Position numbers and translations under genes: made by a program. The notes beneath the pieces are model-generated. The model searched no databases and had not been told where the DNA came from. It saw only the letters and a list, made by a program, of their open reading frames with translations. A DNA stretch of 64,000 nt, taken from UBA685 sp049890215 (GTDB taxonomy: Bacteria; Pseudomonadota; Alphaproteobacteria; Puniceispirillales; Puniceispirillaceae). Within the stretch, counting starts at the first letter, position 1; each line of letters opens with the position of its first letter. Location of the stretch: NCBI GenBank assembly GCA_049890215.1, contig JBMHBX010000038.1, forward strand, positions 62,001-126,000, in the 5' to 3' direction. Positions 1 through 8,883 of this stretch are shown here, piece by piece.

Positions 1-2
1 TA

Positions 3-575
3 ATGCAAGGTGCCAATATCGCTGTCACAAAGCAGATGATAGAGGCCGCTCTTCAAGAGGCAGGACCGCATGATTGGGCGCTTACGCAAAATGAAACAAA
101 TCTGGGGGAGCATTTTTTGCATGCTGCAAAGCACAAAGGGCTGCAAATTTGCTATTCAGCGGCACCTTTTGTGAAGCAGACTGTCTTATCTCTGCTTCCG
201 ATTGTTGACCTTTTGGTGGTCAATGAGGGCGAAGCACATGATATCTCAGAGGCGGTCGCAAAAGCGCCGGATGAATGGGGCATACCGCATGTCATCATCA
301 CCAAAGGGGCAGATGGCGCCTATTATTATGGCAAAGATGGGGCGCATTATGTGCCATCGCACAAAGTAGAGGCCATTGATACAACAGGCGCAGGCGATAC
401 CTATCTTGGGTTTTTGCTTGCCGGGCTGTCAAAGGGCCAGTCAATGAAAGAGGCAATGCAAATCGCTGCAAGCGCGGCAGCCATTCAGGTCACACGCTCT
501 GGCACGGCGTCTGCTATTCCGTCAATTGATGAAATCGCTCATCTTGATGGCGCTGGTGATAAAGCAGGGAAATAA
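3..575 (+). CDS. PfkB-family sugar/nucleoside kinase, 5'-truncated by the window edge
   Basis: C-terminal part of a ribokinase-like (PfkB) kinase that phosphorylates a sugar or nucleoside with ATP in the cytoplasm. The visible 190 residues contain the family's anion-hole/catalytic signature DTTGAGDTYLG (visible residues 126-136, catalytic Asp in GAGD) and the NEGE segment typical of the family. PfkB kinases usually have about 300 residues, so roughly 100 N-terminal residues lie upstream of the window and the ATG at 3 is probably an internal Met. It ends 17 nt before a nucleoside hydrolase gene, so phosphorylation of the ribose that the hydrolase releases is the likely role. This is inferred from position; the substrate cannot be read from the sequence. 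Confidence 0.85.
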   Translation: MQGANIAVTKQMIEAALQEAGPHDWALTQNETNLGEHFLHAAKHKGLQICYSAAPFVKQTVLSLLPIVDLLVVNEGEAHDISEAVAKAPDEWGIPHVIITKGADGAYYYGKDGAHYVPSHKVEAIDTTGAGDTYLGFLLAGLSKGQSMKEAMQIAASAAAIQVTRSGTASAIPSIDEIAHLDGAGDKAGK

Positions 576-592
576 GAGCGGGAAAATAAGAT

Positions 593-1546
593 ATGTCTCA
601 GACAAGCAAAGTGATTATTGATACAGATCCAGGCATTGATGATGCAATGGCCATCCATATGGCATTTGCTGATCCGCGCCTTGAGGTTGTTGGGCTCACA
701 ACCATTTTTGGGAATGTGAACGTAGAACAGGCAACACGGAATGCGCTTTGGTTAGCAGAGCAGGCAGCCTATCCGCTTGATGTGGCAAAAGGCGCTGAAC
801 GACCCCTTGTTCAAGAGCCAAACACACCAAGCTATTATGTTCATGGTGATGAAGGCTTTGGTGACTTGCCGGCTGTATCACCCACAACGAAAGCCCATGC
901 ACTTGATGCGGCTGATTATATCATCCAGACATGCCGCGCAGCCTCTGGTGAGATCACGCTGTGTCCGGTTGGGCCTTTGACGAATATTGCTATCGCTTTG
1001 CAACGTGATCCTGATTTGGTTCATCATGTAAAATCTGTGGTGATCATGGGCGGTGCCGGTTTTGTGCCTGGCAATGTGACAGACTATGCCGAAGCGAATA
1101 TCTGGAATGATCCTCACGCTGCAGAGATTGTGTTTGCCGCAGACTGGGAAGTGGTGATGATCGGGCTTGATGTGACAACACAAGTGATGTGCCTGCCATC
1201 TGATTATCAGTCAGTGGCAAATGAAGGGGGCGCAATTGGCCGGTTTATTAATGATATCTCCATTTTCTATACCCGCTTTTATGCGACTATTTACAAAGAA
1301 GATGTCTGTGTTCTGCATGATCCTTGCGCCATAATTGCGATCACAGATCCAGCGTTATTTGAGTATCGCTCTCTGCCTGTTCGCGTTATTTGTGACGGTC
1401 CTGCCATAGGCCAGACTGTGCCGGATGAGACACTTCACCGCTCTGCGACAAAAATTGCGATTGGTGTTGATGTTGATAGCGTAAAAGCGCACTATTTAAC
1501 CATGTCAAAGAACGCACAGGCTGCCAAAGATAACAGGCTTGCCTGA
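593..1546 (+). CDS. Nucleoside hydrolase (IunH/RihA-like)
   Basis: 317-residue inosine/uridine-preferring nucleoside hydrolase. It cleaves the N-glycosidic bond of ribonucleosides to give free base and ribose. The N-terminal calcium-binding DTDPGIDDAMA motif (Asp10, 12, 16 and 17) is intact, and NIWNDPHAA, the second conserved block, is present. Length matches the family. It sits between the PfkB kinase and a 2OG oxygenase, upstream of a BMP-type nucleoside transporter, which supports a role in imported nucleoside catabolism. Whether purine or pyrimidine nucleosides are preferred cannot be decided. Confidence 0.93.
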   Translation: MSQTSKVIIDTDPGIDDAMAIHMAFADPRLEVVGLTTIFGNVNVEQATRNALWLAEQAAYPLDVAKGAERPLVQEPNTPSYYVHGDEGFGDLPAVSPTTKAHALDAADYIIQTCRAASGEITLCPVGPLTNIAIALQRDPDLVHHVKSVVIMGGAGFVPGNVTDYAEANIWNDPHAAEIVFAADWEVVMIGLDVTTQVMCLPSDYQSVANEGGAIGRFINDISIFYTRFYATIYKEDVCVLHDPCAIIAITDPALFEYRSLPVRVICDGPAIGQTVPDETLHRSATKIAIGVDVDSVKAHYLTMSKNAQAAKDNRLA

Positions 1547-1569
1547 CAGGCAAAAAAGGAGGGCCAGAG

Positions 1570-2403
1570 ATGAATATTGAAACAGTTGATTATCAGGCGC
1601 CCGATGCCAAACACTCATTAACGCGTTCACTTCATAATACTGGTTTTGCCGTGTTGGCAAATCATCCGGTCACACCAGAGCGGATTGCTTCCATCTATGA
1701 GAATTGGGGCAATTTTTTTGCCTCAGATGATAAACATGACTGGCTGCGTGATCCTGAAAATCAAGATGGGTATTTTCCGTTCCGTTCAGAAAATGCCAAG
1801 GGCCAGACACAAAAAGATCTCAAAGAATTTTATCATGTCTATTCCTGGGGGCGTGTGCCGCCATCTCTGGAAGCAGAGACAAGAGCTATGCACAAAGATC
1901 TGACAGATTTGGGCATTGAATTACTGTCCTGGCTGCAAGCAGAGACACCAGAAGACGTAAAGCGCCACTTTACCATGCCGCTTGAGGCGATGATGGGCGA
2001 ATCAGTGATGAGTCTGTTGCGGATTTTGCATTATCCGCCTCTTGCACAATCAGTCGAAGATGGCGCTATCAGAGCAGCCGCTCATGAAGATATTAACCTT
2101 ATCACCTTATTGCTTGCAGGCTCACAACCTGGCCTGCAAGCGCAGGATAAGCAAGGAAATTGGCATGAAATCTCATGCGATACAGGCATGATTACGATCA
2201 ATAATGGGGACATGTTGTCACTGGCCTCACAAGATTATTTTCCCTCTACAACGCATCGTGTTGTGAATCCAGATGCAAGTGACAATCAATCGCGCTATTC
2301 TATGCCTATCTTTTTACATCCTCGCTCTGACGTCATGTTGGATAAGGATTTAAGCGCAGGGGCTTTCCTGCAACAAAGACTAAAAGAAATTGGTCTAAAA
2401 TAA
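1570..2403 (+). CDS. 2-oxoglutarate/Fe(II) oxygenase, isopenicillin-N-synthase family
   Basis: 277-residue soluble oxygenase of the IPNS-like 2OG-Fe(II) family. The iron facial triad is visible as His172-x-Asp174 (AHEDIN) and His229 (TTHRVV), and the 2-oxoglutarate-binding RxS is Arg242/Ser244 (SRYSMP). An upstream AAGGAGGG sequence gives a good ribosome binding site. The gene is embedded in a nucleoside-uptake operon, 23 nt after the nucleoside hydrolase and touching the binding-protein gene. Known family members acting on such compounds include fungal thymine 7-hydroxylase and pyrimidine deoxynucleoside 2'-dioxygenase. A nucleoside or nucleobase substrate here is inference from context. Confidence 0.85.
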   Translation: MNIETVDYQAPDAKHSLTRSLHNTGFAVLANHPVTPERIASIYENWGNFFASDDKHDWLRDPENQDGYFPFRSENAKGQTQKDLKEFYHVYSWGRVPPSLEAETRAMHKDLTDLGIELLSWLQAETPEDVKRHFTMPLEAMMGESVMSLLRILHYPPLAQSVEDGAIRAAAHEDINLITLLLAGSQPGLQAQDKQGNWHEISCDTGMITINNGDMLSLASQDYFPSTTHRVVNPDASDNQSRYSMPIFLHPRSDVMLDKDLSAGAFLQQRLKEIGLK

Positions 2404-2417
2404 TGGGAGTAATGAAA

Positions 2418-3419
2418 ATGAGACAATTGTTTAAGGCAGCAGCTGTCATGCTGGGTGTTGTTGGCATGAGTGCCATGGCGCAAGCTGATATCAAGCCTGC
2501 CGTTGTTTATGATTTAGGCGGTAAGTTTGATAAATCATTCAACGAAGGTGTCTGGAACGGCATTCAGAAGTTCCAGAATGAAACTGGCATTGAAGTGATG
2601 GAATTTGAAGTCACCAACGAAGCACAGCGTGAGCAGGCTATGCGCCGTATGGCTGAGCGCGGTGCCACTGTGATTTTGGGTGTTGGCTTTGGTCAGGCGG
2701 ATGCGATTGCCACTGTATCTGCTGAATTCCCTGAAACACAATTCTCAATCATTGATGTGTCATGGTTGCAAGGTGATAATCTGCGCCAATATGCATTCAA
2801 GGAGCATGAAGGCTCATATCTTGTTGGTGTGGCGGCTGCCAAAGCGTCAAAGACTGGCAAGGTTGGCTTTGTAGGCGGTATGGATATCCCGCTTATCAGC
2901 CGTTTTGCCTGTGGTTATGTTGGCGGCGTGAAATCTGTCAATGCGAATGCTGAAGTGTTCCAGAACATGACAGGCACAACACCATCAGCATGGAATGACC
3001 CTGCCAAAGGTGCGGAATTGACAAGAAGCCAAATCGATCGCGGCGCTGATGTTGTATATCATGCCGCAGGTGGCACAGGTGGCGGTGTTATTCAGGCCGC
3101 AGCTGATGCTGGCAAGCTTGCCATTGGTGTTGATTCAAACCAGAACGGTCTGGCACCAGGCTCAGTTCTGACGTCAATGCTAAAGCGTGTTGATGTGGCA
3201 GCTTATCAGACATTCATGGATGCACATAAAGGTGAATTTACATCTGGCGTGAACATTCTGGGTGTTGCAGAAGGTGGCGTTGATTGGGCACTTGATGACA
3301 ATAATGCCTCGCTTATCACAGCTGATATCAAAAATGCTATCGAATCAGCCCGCAAGGATATTTTGTCAGGCAAAGTGTCAGTTCACGATTATATGTCAGA
3401 TTCAAACTGCCCTTATTAA
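2418..3419 (+). CDS. BMP-family ABC transporter substrate-binding protein (nucleoside)
   Basis: Periplasmic binding protein of the Bmp/Med/PnrA family, which binds purine or pyrimidine nucleosides for ABC import. A Sec signal peptide (MRQLFKAAAVMLGVV, ending AMAQA/D) is visible. There is no lipobox Cys, so it is probably soluble periplasmic rather than a lipoprotein. The family pattern DLGGKFDKSFNEG follows cleavage directly. Three in-frame ATGs (2403, 2412, 2418) are available. GGGAG at 2405-2409 lies 8 nt before 2418, which is why that start is chosen; the other two are too close to the SD. The ATPase and two permeases follow at once, with a hairpin in between. Confidence 0.93.
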   Translation: MRQLFKAAAVMLGVVGMSAMAQADIKPAVVYDLGGKFDKSFNEGVWNGIQKFQNETGIEVMEFEVTNEAQREQAMRRMAERGATVILGVGFGQADAIATVSAEFPETQFSIIDVSWLQGDNLRQYAFKEHEGSYLVGVAAAKASKTGKVGFVGGMDIPLISRFACGYVGGVKSVNANAEVFQNMTGTTPSAWNDPAKGAELTRSQIDRGADVVYHAAGGTGGGVIQAAADAGKLAIGVDSNQNGLAPGSVLTSMLKRVDVAAYQTFMDAHKGEFTSGVNILGVAEGGVDWALDDNNASLITADIKNAIESARKDILSGKVSVHDYMSDSNCPY

Positions 3420-3428
3420 GGCTTGTTT

Positions 3429-4994
3429 ATGTCTGAGACACAAAAAACAGAAAACGGCGGTCATTCGCCGTTTTCTATTATTTTAGACGATATTTGCAAA
3501 AGATTTGGGCCCGTCAAAGCCAACCATAATGTATGCCTGCAGGTTAATCGCGGCTGTATTCATGGCATTATCGGTGAAAATGGGGCCGGCAAATCCACCC
3601 TTGTTTCTATTCTCTATGGCTTTTATCAGGCTGATTCAGGCAAGATGCAGATTAACGGGCAGTTGCGCGATATCCGTAACTCTTCAGATGCCATCGCCTG
3701 CGGTATTGGTATGGTACACCAGCATTTCATGTTGGTGCCTAATTTTACCGCTCTTGAAAATGTGATTCTGGGCTATGAGATCGATAAAAAACTTGCACCG
3801 TCACTTGCCGAAGGCAGAACAAAATTAGCTGAATTATCAAAAAGCTATGGTCTGGATGTGCCTCTTGATGTGCCTGTCGAAGATTTGCCAGTTGGCTTGC
3901 AACAACGTGTTGAAATCCTGAAAACCTTATATCGGGGCGCTGATATCCTGATTTTGGATGAGCCAACAGGCGTGCTGACACCTCAAGAGACCATTCAGCT
4001 TTTTGAGATCTTAAAAACATTACGAGCGCAAGGTGTGACGATCTTGCTGATCACACATAAATTAAAAGAAATTATGGCTATCACAGATCATGTCTCAGTC
4101 ATGCGTCAGGGAGAGATGGTTGCCCATCGCAAAACAGATGAGACTAGCCCCACCGAACTTGCCAATCTGATGGTTGGGCGGTCTGTCTTATTATCTCTTG
4201 ATAAAGGCAAGGCACAGCCATCTGATGCTAAAATGCGTGTGCGCAATCTCAGCTATCATGACGTGAACGGGGCGCCGCGTCTTCGTGATGTGTCATTTGA
4301 TTTGCATGCAGGTGAAATCTTGGGCATTGCCGGTGTCTCAGGTAACGGGCAGTCAGAATTACTATCTTTGTTATCTGCTATTGAGCCGATACAGCAAGGC
4401 GAAATAAATCTTAAAAATGAAACGATAAACGCAGACAACCAGTCAGATCCGGCCCAAATGCGGCGCAGAGGATTGGCTCATGTGCCGGAAGACAGGCACG
4501 CTATGGGGATGGTTCTGCCTTTTACGGCGGCTGAAAGTGCCATCTTGGGATATGAGCATGATCCTCAGCTAGGGTCAGGTTTTTGGCTAAGCCCATCGCG
4601 CATCGCTGCCTCATGCAGCAAGCTTATGAAGCGCTTTGATGTGCGGCCTCAGGCACCTGGTTTGAAATCCAATTTATTTTCAGGCGGTAATCAGCAGAAA
4701 ATCGTTCTGGCACGTGAAATCTCAAAAGATCCTGAAATCCTGATTGTCGGACAGCCAACAAGAGGGGTGGATATTGGTGCGATTGAATTTATCCATAAAC
4801 AGCTTATTGAATTGCGGGATAAAGGATGCGCTATTTTGGTGGTCTCAGTTGAGCTTGATGAAATCTTAAGCCTGTCTGACAGAATCATTGTCATGAATAA
4901 TGGTGAGATTGTCGGCACAGTTAAGGCGAGTGAGGCTGATGAAACACAGCTTGGCCTGATGATGGCAGGGATTAGTGAAAGGGACGCCTCATGA
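3429..4994 (+). CDS. Nucleoside ABC transporter ATP-binding protein (two fused ATPase domains)
   Basis: 521-residue tandem ABC ATPase that powers nucleoside import. Domain 1 has Walker A GENGAGKST, signature PVGLQQRVE and Walker B ILILDEPTG. Domain 2 has a degenerate Walker A (GVSGNGQSE), a strong FSGGNQQKIVLAREI signature and GQPTRGVD, where Gln replaces the catalytic Glu. This asymmetry is usual for sugar/nucleoside (RbsA/YufO-like) ATPases. ATG 3429 is preferred over TTG 3423. A perfect hairpin (3450-3475) lies within the first codons, so the first residues (SETQKTENGGHSPFS) come before the recognisable ABC fold. It overlaps the next permease gene by 4 nt. Confidence 0.93.
   Translation: MSETQKTENGGHSPFSIILDDICKRFGPVKANHNVCLQVNRGCIHGIIGENGAGKSTLVSILYGFYQADSGKMQINGQLRDIRNSSDAIACGIGMVHQHFMLVPNFTALENVILGYEIDKKLAPSLAEGRTKLAELSKSYGLDVPLDVPVEDLPVGLQQRVEILKTLYRGADILILDEPTGVLTPQETIQLFEILKTLRAQGVTILLITHKLKEIMAITDHVSVMRQGEMVAHRKTDETSPTELANLMVGRSVLLSLDKGKAQPSDAKMRVRNLSYHDVNGAPRLRDVSFDLHAGEILGIAGVSGNGQSELLSLLSAIEPIQQGEINLKNETINADNQSDPAQMRRRGLAHVPEDRHAMGMVLPFTAAESAILGYEHDPQLGSGFWLSPSRIAASCSKLMKRFDVRPQAPGLKSNLFSGGNQQKIVLAREISKDPEILIVGQPTRGVDIGAIEFIHKQLIELRDKGCAILVVSVELDEILSLSDRIIVMNNGEIVGTVKASEADETQLGLMMAGISERDAS
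3450..3475 (+). terminator. Hairpin inside the ATPase gene start: candidate attenuator
   Basis: GAAAACGGCG (3450-3459), six-base loop, then the exact complement CGCCGTTTTC (3466-3475), followed by a T-rich stretch. The 10-bp stem has the form of an intrinsic terminator but starts about 20 nt inside the ATPase gene and about 30 nt after the binding-protein stop codon. It could terminate most transcripts after the binding-protein gene, stabilise that mRNA's 3' end, or dampen ATPase translation. Confidence 0.6.
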
Positions 4995-6106
4995 CCCAAT
5001 CTTCTATGGCACGGCTGATAGATATTGTCATTTTGCCATTTGTGAATTTACTGGCTGCTTTTGCTGTTTCAGGCATTATCATTGCGATGATAGGTGAAAA
5101 CCCCTTTCATGCGCTTGGCGTGATGATAAAAGGCGCTTTTTATTACAAAGGCGCTCTTGGCTATACACTCTATTATACCACTAATTTTATCTTTACAGGC
5201 CTTGCGGTGGCGGTGGCATTTCATGCGCTCTTATTCAATATTGGTGGTGAAGGTCAGGCGGCAATGGGCGGGCTTGCCATTGGTCTGGTAGCGCTCCTGA
5301 TTGATAGCGCATTGCCGGCCTTACTGGTTGTGTTCCTTGCCATAATGGGCGCTGCCTTATTTGGCGCCATTTGGGGTGCGATTCCTGGCTATCTTCAGGC
5401 AAAGCGCGGTTCTCACATTGTGATTACCACCATTATGTTCAATTTTATCGCTGCCTCTATCATGGTCTGGCTTCTGGCAGGGCCTCTGATCGCGCCCGGA
5501 CAAATGTCACCAGAGACAAGTTCCTTTGCAGATGGTGTGGCGCTTGCAAAAATTCATGTGCTTGCAGGCTATATGGGCATTGATATGGCGCGCTCGCCTC
5601 TCAATCTTTCATTCATCGTCTCGCTTATATGTTGTGTTGGCGTATGGGTGCTGATTTGGCGCTCTCGGCTTGGCTATGCCATCAGGGCCACAGGCTTTTC
5701 AGAAAAAGCAGCTATCTATGGCGGTCATCAGCCGGCACGCATTATCATGATTACGATGGCCATCTCAGGGGCACTTGCCGGAATGATGGCCTTAAACGAA
5801 ATTCTTGGCGTACAGCATAGGGTAATTTTGAACTTCACCGCAGGCTATGGCTTTACTGGTATCGCTGTTGCTTTGATGGGGCGTAATCATCCTGTCGGGA
5901 TTATCTTTGCCAGCTTGCTTTTCGGCGTGCTTTATCAAGGCGGCGCAGAGCTTGATTTTGAATTTCAGACCATTACCAGAGAGATGGTGTTGATGATACA
6001 AGGTCTTATCATTCTGTTTTCAGGGGCACTTGCTTATATGTTTAACCCGCCTTTACAGAAATATCTGATGGCATGGTTTGTCACCAAACAAGAAGAGGTG
6101 GCATAG
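4991..6106 (+). CDS. Nucleoside ABC transporter permease 1 (NupP/YufP-like)
   Basis: 371-residue polytopic inner-membrane permease of the BPD_transp_2 family, with about ten hydrophobic segments from residue 12 to the C terminus. The NIGGEGQAAMGG segment and the RSRLGYAIRATGFSEKAA cytoplasmic loop, which contacts the ATPase, are characteristic. The start overlaps the ATPase stop (ATGA), and the next permease follows with no gap, as expected for a co-translated BMP-type importer. Confidence 0.92.
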   Translation: MTQSSMARLIDIVILPFVNLLAAFAVSGIIIAMIGENPFHALGVMIKGAFYYKGALGYTLYYTTNFIFTGLAVAVAFHALLFNIGGEGQAAMGGLAIGLVALLIDSALPALLVVFLAIMGAALFGAIWGAIPGYLQAKRGSHIVITTIMFNFIAASIMVWLLAGPLIAPGQMSPETSSFADGVALAKIHVLAGYMGIDMARSPLNLSFIVSLICCVGVWVLIWRSRLGYAIRATGFSEKAAIYGGHQPARIIMITMAISGALAGMMALNEILGVQHRVILNFTAGYGFTGIAVALMGRNHPVGIIFASLLFGVLYQGGAELDFEFQTITREMVLMIQGLIILFSGALAYMFNPPLQKYLMAWFVTKQEEVA

Positions 6107-7084
6107 ATGGCTGATTTATGGCTACAGCTGATTTTGACAATTGATGCCACTTTGCGTGTTGCCACGCCTCTGATTTTATGCGCTATGGCGGGTATTTTTT
6201 CAGAACGTGCAGGCATCATTGATATCTCTCTTGAAGGCAAAATGCTGATGGCCGCTTTTGGCGCAGGGGCGGTCGCTGCTGTCTCAGGCTCGCCCATCTT
6301 AGGGCTTGGGGCTGCCATGCTGATATCTGTTATTTTGAGCCTGATTCATGGTTTTGCCTGTATCACACATAAAGGTAATCAGGTGATTTCTGGTTTGGCG
6401 ATCAATATTCTGGCCTCAGGTCTGACGGTCACACTTGGGATTGCGTTTTTTGCCAGAGGCGGGCAAACCCCTTTATTATCAGGTGATAGCCGGTTTGGCG
6501 CAATTCATCTTCCTTTTGCTGACTGGTTGGGTGCACATGTGCCTGTGATTGGCACCATTTATAAGGAAATCTTATCTGGTCATAATGTGATTGTCTGGCT
6601 TGCTTTGGCGCTTGTGCTTATGACATGGGCAGTGATTTTCAGGACAAGCTTTGGTTTGCGTTTGCGGGCAGTAGGCGAAAAACCAGAGGCAGTCGATTCG
6701 GCAGGATTATCAGTCTCAGCCCTGCGGTTTCAGGCTGTGATCATCGCAGGCCTTCTGACCGGGATCGCAGGCGCCTACCTGTCCACAGCGCATGGGGCAG
6801 GCTTTGTAAGAGAGATGACAGCAGGCAAAGGCTATATCGCTTTGGCCGCGATGATTTTTGGCAAATGGCGCCCTGGTCCTGCTCTCGCAGCTTGTCTTAT
6901 GTTTGGCTTTCTGGATGCGCTTGCAGCGCGCCTGCAAGGTGTCTCACTGCCTTTTATTGGTGAGGTATCAACTGATTTGATTTTAGCTTTGCCTTATGTG
7001 ATGACAGTGGTTTTGCTTGCAGGCTTTATTGGCTCTGCCACACCACCAAGGGCGATTGGAACACCTTATGTCAAAGAAAGATGA
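6107..7084 (+). CDS. Nucleoside ABC transporter permease 2 (NupQ/YufQ-like)
   Basis: 325-residue second permease of the nucleoside importer, same BPD_transp_2 fold, with ISLEGKMLMAAFGA near the N terminus and the conserved TSFGLRLRAVGEKPEAVDSAG coupling loop near residue 185. Its ATG follows the previous stop codon directly. It pairs with permease 1 as a heterodimer in the membrane. The end overlaps the cytidine deaminase start by 17 nt, tying uptake to pyrimidine salvage. Confidence 0.92.
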   Translation: MADLWLQLILTIDATLRVATPLILCAMAGIFSERAGIIDISLEGKMLMAAFGAGAVAAVSGSPILGLGAAMLISVILSLIHGFACITHKGNQVISGLAINILASGLTVTLGIAFFARGGQTPLLSGDSRFGAIHLPFADWLGAHVPVIGTIYKEILSGHNVIVWLALALVLMTWAVIFRTSFGLRLRAVGEKPEAVDSAGLSVSALRFQAVIIAGLLTGIAGAYLSTAHGAGFVREMTAGKGYIALAAMIFGKWRPGPALAACLMFGFLDALAARLQGVSLPFIGEVSTDLILALPYVMTVVLLAGFIGSATPPRAIGTPYVKER

Positions 7085-7466
7085 GCTGATATATCACGCC
7101 ATTAAGGCTATGGCACAGGCCTATGCCCCCTATTCACAATTTCAGGTTGGCGCTGCCTTGCTTGATGAAAAAGATGATATCCATCAGGGCGTGAATGTCG
7201 AAAATGCAGCCTATCCTCAGGGAAGCTGTGCTGAGGCAGGGGCCATCTCTTCGATGATTATGGCAGGCGGGCGGCGCATAAAGGCTGTGGCTGTGGCAGG
7301 TAAAGGTGAGGCATTATGCACCCCTTGCGGTGGGTGCCGCCAAAGATTACGCGAATTTGCGGCCCCTGATACGCCTGTTTATATATGCGGACCTGACGGC
7401 CTTAGGGCAGAATTTACGCTAGCAGCACTTTTGCCAGAGAGTTTTGGGCCAGATAACCTTGCCTGA
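7068..7466 (+). CDS. cdd: Cytidine deaminase
   Basis: 132-residue homotetrameric-type cytidine/deoxycytidine deaminase, zinc dependent, converting cytidine to uridine. Zinc and catalytic motifs are complete: CAEAGAI (Cys ligand plus catalytic Glu) and PCGGCRQ (two Cys ligands). The NVENAAYPQGSCAE stretch is diagnostic. ATG 7068 (MSKKDELI) is chosen because the family begins here; upstream in-frame codons to 7017 lie inside the permease gene. It is the last plus-strand gene of the nucleoside operon and converges on upp, 4 nt away. Confidence 0.95.
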   Translation: MSKKDELIYHAIKAMAQAYAPYSQFQVGAALLDEKDDIHQGVNVENAAYPQGSCAEAGAISSMIMAGGRRIKAVAVAGKGEALCTPCGGCRQRLREFAAPDTPVYICGPDGLRAEFTLAALLPESFGPDNLA

Positions 7467-7470
7467 CAGA

Positions 7471-8094
7471 TCAGGTGTTATAGATACGATCGCCGGCATC
7501 ACCAAGGCCCGGCAATATATAACAATTTTCATCTAATTGCCTGTCAAGCGCCGCTGTGATGATCGCAATATCACCATGTGCCTCATGAAAGGCCTTTACG
7601 CCTTCTGGTGCCGCCACAAGGCAGGCAAAGACAATATCATTTACCCCTTTGTCCTTGAGCCGGGTGGCAGCTTCGATGGCAGACCCGCCGGTTGCCAGCA
7701 TAGGATCTATCAAGATGATTTGCCGGTCAGATAAATCAGCAGGATATTTTTCATAATAGAAAAGGGGCTCATGGCTGTGAGGGTCACGCTGCATGCCAAT
7801 ATGGGCAACAGACGCCTCAGGAATAATCGCAGATAGGGCATCTGCCATACCATTGCCGGCACGCAAGATAGACACAATCACCGGCGGCCTATCTAACATG
7901 GTGGTAGCCATCTCCTCCAAAGGTGTTGAGATGGTGACCTCTTTGGTTTTCAAATGCGCCAGAACATCATGGCTCATCAAAGCAGTCAGCGTGCTAAGCG
8001 TTGCCTTAAAAAGCGCCGGGCTTGTGTTGCTGTCGCGCAAAATCGCAAGCTTATGAGTGATGACAGGATGAGTGATGATGGATAATTGTGACAT
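7471..8094 (-). CDS. upp: Uracil phosphoribosyltransferase
   Basis: 207-residue enzyme making UMP from uracil and PRPP. The PRPP-binding loop (ILIDPMLATGGSA) and the C-terminal uracil-recognition block (YILPGLGDAGDRIYNT) are present, and length is typical (about 208). It faces cdd tail to tail and is divergent from tdk with 122 nt between starts. It would reclaim uracil released by the nucleoside hydrolase after deamination of cytidine. Confidence 0.97.
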   Translation of the reverse strand: MSQLSIITHPVITHKLAILRDSNTSPALFKATLSTLTALMSHDVLAHLKTKEVTISTPLEEMATTMLDRPPVIVSILRAGNGMADALSAIIPEASVAHIGMQRDPHSHEPLFYYEKYPADLSDRQIILIDPMLATGGSAIEAATRLKDKGVNDIVFACLVAAPEGVKAFHEAHGDIAIITAALDRQLDENCYILPGLGDAGDRIYNT

Positions 8095-8216
8095 GGTACG
8101 AGGGTCTTCATTGCCTTTGGCAGATATGTTTATAAGATAGGGTTACAGCTATTCCATGGCTCTTATGGTATAAGTTAGAACAGTGATTAGCAATCAGTGA
8201 AAGACAGGACGCATTT

Positions 8217-8804
8217 ATGGCAAAGCTCTATTTTTCCTATTCTGCCATGAACGCAGGAAAAACAACAATTTTATTGCAAGCCTCTCATAATTATGGCGAA
8301 CGTGGCATGACAACCTTGCTTCTGACCGCCAGTCTTGACAACAGGGCAGGCATTGGGACGATTGCATCACGCATTGGCTTGTCAGCGCAAGCAGAGACCT
8401 TTGATAAGGACACTGATTTAATCAGCCTGATTTCAGACACACATAAGGCAAGCTCTCTGTCTTGTGTGCTTGTCGATGAGGCGCAATTTTTAACCTCAGC
8501 GCAGGTATGGGCTTTGGCCTCTGTTGCTGATCATCTGAATATCCCTGTGATGTGTTATGGGTTGCGAACTGATTTTCAGGGCAATCTGTTCGAAGGGTCT
8601 GCCACCTTGCTTGCCGTTGCTGATAATTTGCGTGAAATACGGACAATCTGTCATTGCGGCAGCAAAGCAACTATGGTGGTCCGTCAGACACAAGGCGGTG
8701 ATGTGATAAGAGAAGGTGACCAGATAGAAATTGGCGGCAATGATAAATATGTCTCTTTGTGCCGCAAACACTGGTCAGAGGTGATGGGCCGTCAAAGTGA
8801 CTAA
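8217..8804 (+). CDS. tdk: Thymidine kinase
   Basis: 195-residue type II thymidine kinase phosphorylating thymidine (and deoxyuridine) with ATP. The P-loop is near the N terminus (SAMNAGKTT), the catalytic Asp-Glu is in CVLVDEAQFL, and the zinc-binding Cys residues are in ICHCGSKA and SLCRKHW. The lasso YVSL segment near the C terminus is present. It completes the salvage set with the importer, cdd and upp. A compact bidirectional terminator follows. Confidence 0.96.
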   Translation: MAKLYFSYSAMNAGKTTILLQASHNYGERGMTTLLLTASLDNRAGIGTIASRIGLSAQAETFDKDTDLISLISDTHKASSLSCVLVDEAQFLTSAQVWALASVADHLNIPVMCYGLRTDFQGNLFEGSATLLAVADNLREIRTICHCGSKATMVVRQTQGGDVIREGDQIEIGGNDKYVSLCRKHWSEVMGRQSD

Positions 8805-8829
8805 TAAAGATGTCTGTCTGCCGGCGTGC

Positions 8830-8861
8830 AAAAAAAAGGACGGTGAAAACCGTCCCTTTTT
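8830..8861. terminator. Bidirectional intrinsic terminator between tdk and proV
   Basis: A run of A residues, GGACGGT (8838-8844), a GAAA tetraloop, ACCGTCC (8849-8855) and a T run (8857-8861). The 7-bp stem is flanked by A and T tracts, so it works in both directions, ending both the tdk transcript and the convergent proXWV transcript. Confidence 0.85.
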
Positions 8862-8883
8862 CATTTTGATAACGAAGTGCCGC

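Noticed and set aside
7462..7475. CCTGA-N4-TCAGG hairpin between cdd and upp
   Set aside because: Only 5 bp and formed largely by the two stop codons, without a T tract; not convincing as a terminator.
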